Below the pieces are notes generated by a model. The model saw only the letters and a program-made list of their open reading frames with translations, was not told where the DNA came from and made no database searches. A program made the translations under genes and the position numbers. From assembly GCA_037783545.1 (NCBI GenBank), contig JBBELK010000396.1, positions 186,001 to 250,000 of the forward strand: a stretch of 64,000 bases of DNA, read 5' to 3'. This DNA comes from Henricia sp. BOLD:AAB3569 (taxonomy: Eukaryota; Echinodermata; Asteroidea; Spinulosida; Echinasteridae). Shown here one piece after another: positions 54,120 through 64,000 of this stretch (position 1 is its first letter; every line of letters begins with the position of its first letter).

Positions 54120-55194
54120 GTAATACAGGTTGGATATAACGCAAAACTACCGCTATTAATCACCAAAAAAGCATGCCGGTTCGCTTTTAATCTCGATCAG
54201 CATCGCTGACTTCAATCAAGTGCGTGTCATCCTCTTGTTTATTTAATTAATCTCTTGATAATGTTCTTCATTAAAGTTGTTCTTAAGGTGTCGGAACAGG
54301 CGTCGAATATAATAAGGGTACTGTATATGAAACAAAGGGACATTGATAAGTTAGCGCGAGTGTGATAACTATATAGTACCAACAACATGGTCACGAACAT
54401 AGGGGCGCGCCCGTAGTGCGCTCGTGAGGGTGTTATTTAAGCCGCCAACCAGAACTATGTGTTTGTGCAGCACGGCCGTCCAATCAGTAAAAATACCGTG
54501 AAATTGAAAGAGTTTTTTAAGGTAAATTTATTTTTAAACACATAGTAGTAAAGAATTACTAACCCTAACTCCCTGGAGTGTATGTAAAATCGTATTGATT
54601 TTGGAGGATTGAGGAGTGTTAGGGTTAAGGGACTTTCCATTGATACTAAATTTACTCCTGTACCATATGCTGAAGTTATGATATAAACACAAACACAATT
54701 TAACGTTCTCCTTTTGATAATTTTTATTTAAAAGAGCTTGACCAGATCACTTTTTGGAACCCCCTCCCCCACCCTCCTCCCCTGCTTACCTCATGGGTGA
54801 TGATATTTGGGTATCACGTATCATATTCAATACTATTGTGAAATTTCGCGCTATCAGTACGTATATTTTCAAGGATATCGTCAAAAACCACCAATGTTTT
54901 GTAAATTAATTTATCCGGTTACACATTGCAGTGCAAAGCAACATTTTTGCTTTCATATCCAAACTGAAGATTGCTAATTTTTCTGGTTTCCTCTCATGGA
55001 TAGTATCTTGGGGAGGCATTTTACAGGATTGTTAGGTTAGAACGAGATCTATTTTCTGGAAAATCTGAACAAGCTTCTTTAAAAATGTTGCAAAATCATA
55101 CATGTCAGAGTTAATCTGTGACTCCTAGGATAATAAATTTTATTCAACGCAAGAACCATGTGTGGATTTTATTTTTAGTTTCTGAAGTTTAACG
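54120..55194. other. Non-coding stretch
   Basis: AT-rich with pyrimidine tracts near 54760-54785. No gene or terminal repeats are recognised. Confidence 0.45.
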
Positions 55195-55290
55195 CATCTA
55201 TGTGGCTGAAATTTCTACGAGGCAGTTTATCAACATTATTCTTTAGTTATGTAATGTTCTTGTGTCTGTTTTTAAAAGTTTTCATGCAAT
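55195..55290. repeat. Fragment of the R1-associated repeat
   Basis: GTGGCTGAAATTTCTACGAG and GCAGTTTATCAACATTATTC match 47905-47985. Confidence 0.75.
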
Positions 55291-55835
55291 CTATCTTTAA
55301 TCAAGCGGCCATGTTTACGCGCCAAAGTGTTGGACTAAATATAGCATGGCTATTTAGTCAATATTCTGCCTTCGTATTTTTCCTGAAATTATTGCAACAA
55401 ATCAAATTCTACAATTTTTTTTGAATAATTATGCATTATGTTCGTAACGACCTTTTGCAGTTCATGGTGTTTGGTCATGTTCATGCTTCAGTTACTAATA
55501 GACGGCAGGGGACTTGGTGGAATACGTGGAGAAACCGCTGTCTACACAAGTCTTTACCAGATTTTCCCCCGGGCCCACCTCTCTGGATCCGGGAAAATAC
55601 AATTTTCCCGCAGGATAAGTCGTTGGTCGGCAAATTTGTTTAAAAATCTGGAGCAATTGCGTACGAATCTGATTTGCGCACTTGTGCGACTTCGGGTGGC
55701 ACACAGCATGGTGCAGCTATGAAATTTGATAATAAAGCTAGGAGAAACATGTGGAAAATGGCGCGATTACTTACACACAAGCAGACAGGGATAGATTGCC
55801 TAACCAATGCATTGCAGTATAAATCGATGTTTATA

Positions 55836-57093
55836 CAGGGTCCCAGAAAAAAGGAAACCGAGATTAAATTGGTAATTACTCGGTATATTGACTAAGAATA
55901 TTGTAAAACGGCAACTACTATCGTTTCATGACCGTGTCTTCTTTCTTATGACACCAGGAAATCCCGAATACCTTCATGGATGACTGATCACCGATGGTCC
56001 AAAGCGACCATGTCAGAAATAGCTTTGTACCAGATTATGAATAGGTTCATCTGCTAAAAAAAGATAAATACAGGGTGGTTCAAAAAAATAAGTTAACCCA
56101 AATTAAAAGTGATTTTTCACCCATTTTCTGTAATTCCAGATAATTTGTTTTTACTTAGTATTGATGCGTGCTTATGCGAAATGAGGCTCCCGTGGACAAG
56201 CCAGTTTGCACATGTCATGTATAATGAGGCATATCCTGAAATCCACCATAAGCTAAATCAATATTTTTTTCAGAATTAGTGCTAAACAACCGACTCTTTA
56301 AAACTGGGTAAAAACAAATTCTCTGAAATTACAGGAAGTGGGTGAAAAATCACTTTCTTTTTAACTACCCTGTATGATAAGAAGACATATAATGACTCAT
56401 TTTATTCAAACATAATCTTAATGAGAGCACAAGGTAAAGGATTTTAAAACGGATTATTGGTCTTTTTATATTTATATATTTGTATAGCGATGAACTTATT
56501 CATAACCTGCTGCAAAGCTATTTCTGACAGGGTCGCTTTGAACAACCGGTGCTCAGTCATCATCCATGAAGGTATTCTGGTCGGTCATCCAAGAACATTA
56601 ATGCAATTCAGCAGGCCCTGCAGCAGGGATATTAACGCATCAGCCACAGACGAAATGGTTTAGGACTGACCCCAACCATGTTCAACTAAATTGTCCAGTG
56701 GTACCATAACATAATTGTGAGACAACATCGACTGCTTCCTGGTGATCTTCAGAGGTTTTGCCAATGGATACTTGGTCGTCAAAACAGAAATAAATTCATG
56801 TAGTATGTAGTACCATTGTTATTACTACTATTAGTAAGGTTTTTCTTGGCAACTCGTGAAAAACAATGGGGTCGCTGCAAATGATGCACTCAAATGGCGC
56901 TAAATCCCAACTAGACCTTTGGATAACATTGGTCACTGTTCAGTCAAACGGAAACACAATGACATGATCATGGTGTCATTTTAAAGAGAAGATTCAACCC
57001 TAACAGAGGATATATCCCCTTGATTCATATGTGCCTTACTTTAGTTACAATTACCAATAATATCCCGGTTTCGTTATTTTTTTATCCACCCTG
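55836..57093. mobile_element. Mariner-like element, CAGGGT ends, with a nested relative
   Basis: Left CAGGGTCCCAGAAAAAAGGA, right TTTTTTATCCACCCTG, with TA at 55834-55835 and 57094-57095. The interior (CATCCAAGAACATTAATGCA, GTGAGACAACATCGACTGCT) matches 50102-50903 in inverted orientation. A 302-bp element is nested inside. Confidence 0.85.
56071..56372. mobile_element. Nested mariner-like MITE, CAGGGTGGTTCAAAAAAATA ends
   Basis: The ends CAGGGTGGTT… / …TTAACTACCCTG have TA at 56069-56070 and 56373-56374. AAAGTGATTTTTCACCCA is mirrored inside. Confidence 0.9.
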
Positions 57094-57860
57094 TATATAC
57101 GTTCCAATCCTCGTCTTCAGAGCAAGATTTGGAACACATACATGTACGTAACTTTTTAATCTGCCGTTTGCATTCTATACAATTGAGGCTTGATTGAACT
57201 TTTCTAAGGCGCGAATGGTCTATGCGCCTATTGAATAGAAAATGTAGGGTCAGGTTTTGATTCACGCTGCGTATAACAAGTTTAGCGCGCATTGGAAAGA
57301 CTGATGCCCGTGATTCCATTATTTTTAATAAAATAGAAGATCATCTGGACATTTCTCCCGGGATACGGGTATAAATGCCAGATCATTAGTCACTCTTGTG
57401 CACAACTCTCGATGCGATTGCGAAGAAAAAAATCATTCTCTCCCCGTCTTTGGCGAGGGAAGGTGCTTGCATCAACAGTAGCAGAGATTTCCCCCAGGGT
57501 TTTTATAGTGGTTCGCGGCATAAGCAAAATCTTTACGCGGAAAACCTTTATCCCATAATTTACGGAATTCTCATGAAATTTTTGAAAGATCGGGCAGTGG
57601 ATTTTTGGCATTTCGGTCTTAATTATCGTTGACCTATTAGATCTGCCTCGCGAGACTGTCTGGTAATAATGTCATCGTTCCCTAAGTGGACCCTCGGTAA
57701 CTGTGAATTTAAAACTGAACAAAATTTACGGTATAACGAACCATTTTTAGTGAGAGAATAAAACCGTGATTGGGAAACGAATACGACACATAAAGCTTGG
57801 TGCACTTACGGTAAACACGAGGGAGATTTTGAAGAGGAAATGTCATAGGATATTATCTTA
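57094..57860. other. Non-coding stretch
   Basis: No recognised repeats or coding sequence. Short AT- and CG-mixed frames show no family motif. Confidence 0.45.
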
Positions 57861-57879
57861 TCATTGGGAAATATTAAAG

Positions 57880-58670
57880 AAATCTGTGCAATATTTCAAA
57901 AAGCGGTGTGTATGTAGGGAAAGTCCATATTGTTCTCTGTTCAATGGTACCAGGGTCATTATGTCACTGTCACGCATGACTGAGCAAACATGGCCATTAT
58001 TAAAGGTGGTGAAATCATCACTGTGACAAGTTATTTTCCTGTGTGGTGATGGATGTGTGGGCATCTTAAACCTTCTTCTGTGTTACATAAAGTTCGATGG
58101 TATGGCATGCATCATTGTGTAATTGGTTGGGCAATAACACTATTATGTAAGAATGGTTGATTACTAAAAAAAACATTTCTAAGCACAGACACAGGTCAAA
58201 TGAATTACCAACATGGTTCAATTGACAAATGAGCAGGGAGCGTTGGTGGTTAACCGGTCTCATGAAGCGAGAAGTTTCATTGCCGTTCAAAAGGCCTTTC
58301 AGAACCGGTTTCCTGAGAGGGAGGTACCAACAAAAAAGACCATCTAGAAAAATGTGAAAAAGGTATGAAGTATGAAACTCCGGGCGTAGACGAACTGGGA
58401 GGTCTGCTGAAAATGTCCAAACTGTAAGGGAGGCCATTGAAGCGAACCCTAGTATAAGCTGCTAACTTGTCACAGTGAGGATTTTACCACCTTTCATAAT
58501 GGCCATGTTTGCTCAGTCATGCATGACAGTTACATAATGACTTTGGTACCATTGGCCAGAGGACAGTCTGACTTTCCCTACATACACACCTCGTTTTGAA
58601 ATATTGCACAAATTTCTCATAATTTGCATTTAAAGATGGGTTTTCTTTTTTTGTGGACACCCTGTATTAC
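57880..58670 (+). mobile_element. Mariner-type element remnant with long inverted arms
   Basis: Arms near 57880-58040 and 58460-58620 share TGTGCAATATTTCAAAA, CTATGTAGGGAAAGT-like blocks, GACTGAGCAAACATGGCCAT and TTAAAGGTGGT. The right end reads GTGGACACCCTGTA, a terminus typical of this group. The left terminus is missing. Confidence 0.75.
58213..58465 (+). pseudogene. N-terminal HTH domain of a mariner-like transposase (DUF4817 type)
   Basis: Reads MVQLTNEQGALVVNRSHEAR, then SFIAVQKAFQNRFPEREVPT, then KKTI, a stop and KNVKK. After a frameshift it continues as NSGRRRTGRSAENVQTVREA and IEANPSISC. This order (…FIAVQ.AF..RFP…P..KTI..N…GRR+TGRS.EN…VREA…P..S) is the helix-turn-helix N-terminus found on many animal mariner-like transposases. 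The catalytic DDE part is gone. Dead copy. Confidence 0.75.
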
Positions 58671-58803
58671 AGGATGCTTTAATTATAACAGGTGCAGTTT
58701 GCTGCTTTGTATGGAAGTTTCATTCCTTCCAAGCCATGCTTTGTCTAGATTGTTCCCCGATCCACAAGCCTGCTTATATATTTCACTTAAGTGAACGTGT
58801 CCT

Positions 58804-60036
58804 GGGCCCTATTGCATAAAAATTGTTCATAACTTTAGGAATATTCCTAAAGTTCTATTTCATAAAGCAACTTAGGGAAAATTTTTCCTATCTTGGCTGA
58901 AATTGTTCTTACCTTTAGGACTGATCGTAATTATACATAAAGTTAAGGGGGCTGTCAGCTTGAGATTGTTCATGGAAATTCATCAGAGATAATTTGCTGG
59001 GAATTTCTCAATCAAACAAAGGATATTCCAATTCAACTTTGTATGTCAATTATGGCTAAAGGTTTGTCAATAAATGACTCCAAGGCTTTTGGCCCACTTG
59101 AAAGGGAAAATCTTAAAGACTGTATACATGATTGGTAAACTGTTACAAATAGTTTTATCCCCCTGTGTGATTGAAGATACGCATGATTAAAACCAACCTG
59201 AGCAAAAACCAGCTCCGTACTTCGTCTAACGTTTGAGAAAACAGTCAAAAAAGGTTTGCAGTCATTTCGCCCCAAAACCACTTCGCCCTGAACCATTTTG
59301 CCCTGAACCACGGCATGTGCACGAAGTGGTTTTGTGGCGAAGTAGCATTTGGGCGATGTAGTGTTTGGACGAAGTGATTTGGGGCGAAATGGCACTCGGG
59401 CGAAGTGGTTCGGGGCGAAATGGCACTTGTTTTACTCATTTCTCAAAGACTATAGCACTTCAGACAAAACCATTCCAGGGGATGTTTTCTACGGTCATCG
59501 TGTTTATATTGTGTAAGTTAGGCGTAAATCTGTGAACATTTCTGATTTTCGGGATACCAAAAGGCAATCAACATGTATACTGCCTTTAAAGACTATTAAA
59601 GTGACAAATGAAACCCACTGGATTTGTGGAATGATGAGAAGATGCACACAAAGTACCACTTCAGCAGACTTTCGTGCCTCTTGATTATCATTTTGCTGCA
59701 CAACAAACACTCCTTAATTTGCCGTTTTACAAAATGTGCAAATCAATAGTCTAAGTGCCGAGACTCCAGCCTTCGTGCCTTTTGGTTTCCCTTATTACAG
59801 CCCAGCCCAGCCTAGCCTAGGGCCTAAGCCTAGCTATTTTCCCTTTGAAGCCTAAATAAAATAGCCTTGATTAAACTGTGCTCATAAACTACAGTCTTTA
59901 TGTATTTAGGTGAAAATTAGAAATTTTCCTAACTTAGGAAAATTCTTAATTTAGGCATTATTAATTATCCTAATGAATTGTTCCTAAGGAACAATTCATT
60001 AGGAACGTTCCTAAATAGTTTTATGAAATAGGGCCC
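58804..60036. mobile_element. Element with GGGCCCTATT ends
   Basis: The inverted ends GGGCCCTATT(G/T)CATAAAA are followed by multiple palindromic AGGAA(T/C)(A/G)TTCCTAA words on both sides. It contains a second copy of the minisatellite element. Confidence 0.75.
59124..59555. mobile_element. Minisatellite element, copy 2 (right end missing)
   Basis: Matches 29745-30232: TGATTGGT(A/T)AACTGTTACA, CACTTCGCCC(C/T)-type units, then CTCATTTCTCA(A/G)AGACTATA. It has far fewer 15-bp units than copy 1. The match stops at CTGATTTTCGGGATA. Confidence 0.88.
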
Positions 60037-60400
60037 TATCACGTTTTGAGTATTCACAGCCCAATATATACCATACAACAGCCGTCTGTTCACAGGGCAC
60101 ATTTTCATAACACTAGTCCGAGAACCATACCGTCATACTTATTCAGCGGATAATTAAATAACAGGATTTTCTACTGGGGCAGTGGCTACTTTGATTTAAT
60201 AAGATTGTCCAGCTACAACACTTAATATTCTTGGAAGTGTTGGGCACTTTGCGCCTCCTTTTGTATTTTGTTTCGGCATAAACACGAACTGAGAAGGGCA
60301 TACCCCAACATTGGTCTAAAACAGTGGAAATTAAACTTAAATCCGATACACGTATAGGAATTTGACCCAATGAAAAGCTGATATTTACCAGGTATACATG
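60037..60400. other. Non-coding stretch
   Basis: Nothing recognised before the Tc1 element. Confidence 0.45.
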
Positions 60401-60402
60401 TA

Positions 60403-62072
<1,670 letters not shown>

Positions 62073-63257
62073 TACATGTACAAGCTTCTGAAAATATGGC
62101 GAATGCGGCGTTGTGTGCTAGTACGGTTACTATGCGCCACGTAGTCGAAAAAAAAAACGGCACGACTCAAGTTTTTGTATGCACAACTACTGTTTGTACT
62201 GTCTAGGCCCTTCATATAATTCGAAAAACTAAGTTTTTGACTCATTAAATTTTCTTTTACCGTAAAACAATACCATAAACTCCCTACGGGGTGTAGTCAA
62301 AGAGTCTATTGCGTTCGTTGCATTGCCTAATTTTTAAAGTTTTAACATGCTTATGCGTGCGAAATCTAAACACATGCTTTGCCGTGCCGATGCGGGCACC
62401 GCCATTTGGCTAAACGCTATATACATGTAGGTGCAAAACAAACTGCATGCAAATAGGGAAAAATGTTGGTGTTGACCTCTTTGCCCCCACAGCGTTCAAT
62501 TTACGCCAAAACGTTATGTATAGAAATAAGAACGAATTATTGCATTCGATGGCTTTCGATGGCCAGGTACAAAACAAATACAAGGACATGTTTACCAGTG
62601 CGATTGCTTTTTAGACTGGTTCCTGGCGGAAGATCATATAATAGTCAACCAGCGAATGTAGTCGCTAAAGCAGGCTAACATACAGTTATCGAGCCAGACC
62701 ATCGCGGAATTCTCAAGTATTTGGGGGAAACAAACAAAAAGAAACAACATTTATTTTCTTCCGTCCTGTTTTGTACACAGTTTAAAGTTCATCTAAAATA
62801 TTATATAATAATTCAACTGTTTATTGTTTCAGCGTAGACTTTGTTGGTCGTCCAATGAAAATATACGTGTATACCTAATATAGATATACCTAGGCCTAAT
62901 ATACGATATTTTGCTTTTATTTGCTGATGGTTTTGAAAATTGCACACATAATGATAATGATTTCAGATTGCTCAACCGATCAGGGCCACATAAATCAGCC
63001 TTTATTACTATATTGTGGTTTTTTTCATTTATCAATTTGTATTTCCGCTATTCGTTAACACCGTGATTGGATGAATAGGCCCGCGGACACGTACGCTTGT
63101 CTGCGTGCGGCAGACATGGAATTTATAAAAACATTCAAGCCAACGCGCGTCCAATGGGCTATAGTAAAAGCACAATATTCTGACACTTCTTGGGTTTTTT
63201 AATAATAATAAATAACACATTTAAAGGCACATTGTATCATTTGCAGGGACCAAATTT
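62073..63257. other. Non-coding stretch
   Basis: AT-rich with repeated TAATATA / ACCTA words near 62865-62910. No gene is recognised. Confidence 0.45.
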
Positions 63258-63460
63258 TGTTTTTCGTGAGTTGGCAAGAAAAACCTTACTCAAATTGTAA
63301 ATAGCAATGGTAACAAACACCACATGAATCTATTTCCGTCCAAAATGGTATTTTGTGTTTGAAATTGACAACCGAAGGTGGTTTTCTAAGAAGATTTTAC
63401 CATTCACGTGTATACACAAAATACATATATAGATTTTCAAGGTTTTTGTGAAGTATTGAT
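63258..63460 (-). repeat. Interspersed repeat R1, copy 4
   Basis: GCAATGGTAACAAACACCAC, then TCCAAAATGGTATTTTGTG, then CCGAAGGTGG. Orientation as in copy 2. Confidence 0.8.
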
Positions 63461-63463
63461 GTA

Positions 63464-63545
63464 CAGTTGAAGTCAGAAGTATAAATACATGTACACCACT
63501 ACCATCATCACCCAAAAGGGTAAACAGGACTACCCGAACCATTGC
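63464..63545 (+). mobile_element. Solo Tc1 terminal repeat, Sleeping-Beauty-like
   Basis: TA then CAGTTGAAGTCAGAAGT and ATAAATACA. It closely resembles the outer end of Sleeping-Beauty-type Tc1 elements (CAGTTGAAGTCGGAAGT). No partner end was seen before the window edge. Confidence 0.55.
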
Positions 63546-63718
63546 AAGGTGTACAAGCTATGTTTTTAAAGGTACACATCGGCTTCGTTGGGCTAATTTG
63601 GGCTCGAAATCGACCCGTACAAGATTCTGAATGCCCTTCCGAAATAAACTCAACATATCCTGAAAAGAAATCACGGAATTTTGCCGTTTTTGAGCAATTT
63701 TAAAAAAACAGAGGTCAC

Positions 63719-63757
63719 GTGACTTTTCGGAGCCAGATCCTGGTTCCGAAAAGTCAC
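63719..63757. repeat. Hairpin, 13-bp arms
   Basis: GTGACTTTTCGGA pairs exactly with TCCGAAAAGTCAC across 13 bases. It looks like the core of a small foldback element (outer TCACGTG / CACATGG). Confidence 0.8.
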
Positions 63758-64000
63758 ATGGTCTTGCGAGTTAGTTTTGTGTCCAGTCGCATGAAAGTTT
63801 CTTACTGCAGAACTGCACCAAATTCAACTCAAATTTTTCCCCAATATTTATAAGTAATTGACAAAAGAGTGACTATTTATACAGGTATAAAACAAAGTTG
63901 AACATAAGTTTTAAAATTCGAACATAAATGTCTGTTTCGAGAGTCCGGAGAATGGGACTCAGCGAGCGCGTGCGTATGGCAAACTACAGTGGAGTGTAGG

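Overview
This is nuclear DNA from an animal, not a prokaryote. The only intact conserved gene is a 12-exon, intron-rich UBA5 (the E1 enzyme for the ubiquitin-like modifier UFM1) on the minus strand. Its exons lie between 24.2 and 41.5 kb. Every junction was read directly as GT-AG with matching phase, and the joined frame is 404 codons, the length of human UBA5. Most of the rest is mobile or repetitive DNA. The high frequency of TACATGTA-type words, tRNA-derived SINEs with a 'cccttgagcaaggca' body, and a LINE with a 2A-like motif would suit a marine invertebrate deuterostome such as an echinoderm, hemichordate or amphioxus. That assignment is inference.

Layout. 1-6.8 kb: a tandem array (3.7 copies) of a 1839-bp satellite with no recognisable gene. 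6.8-12.4 kb: a cluster of DNA transposons. It includes a Mutator-like (MULE) element whose transposase remnant is split by an 895-bp foldback element with a perfect 9-bp target duplication, and a MITE with TAA target duplications. 13.2-15.8 kb: a decayed protein with a repeated LKxxFEKG motif (minus strand), a tRNA-derived SINE, and a decayed SGNH-hydrolase ORF (plus strand) split by a second 9-bp-TSD foldback; its 3' end is captured in a perfect 47-bp-arm palindrome. 16-22.6 kb: a non-LTR retrotransposon endonuclease reading frame that opens with a 2A-like ribosome-skipping motif, then a duplicated block of unknown origin, then a decayed reverse transcriptase.

24.2-41.5 kb: UBA5. Its introns hold at least a dozen MITEs, including hAT-like, pogo-like and PIF/Harbinger-like elements; the Harbinger-like one still carries a Myb/SANT-like reading frame. 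Other introns hold tRNA-derived SINEs and a 15-bp minisatellite element. 42-64 kb: no conserved gene was recognised. This part holds foldback elements, three copies of an element ending in AATAGACCGTGTAAG-like inverted repeats, mariner-like elements with TACAGGGTG ends, a decayed HTH remnant of a mariner-type transposase, a nearly complete but frameshifted Tc1-like transposon with double inverted repeats, a tandemly duplicated 200-bp segment with a possible cysteine-rich secreted peptide, and a solo Sleeping-Beauty-like terminal repeat.

The window is therefore one housekeeping gene embedded in layered transposon insertions. Nested insertions with recognisable target duplications give a relative order of events at several places (8.4-10.5, 14.7-15.7, 42.8-43.6, 51.4-52.3 and 55.8-57.1 kb).
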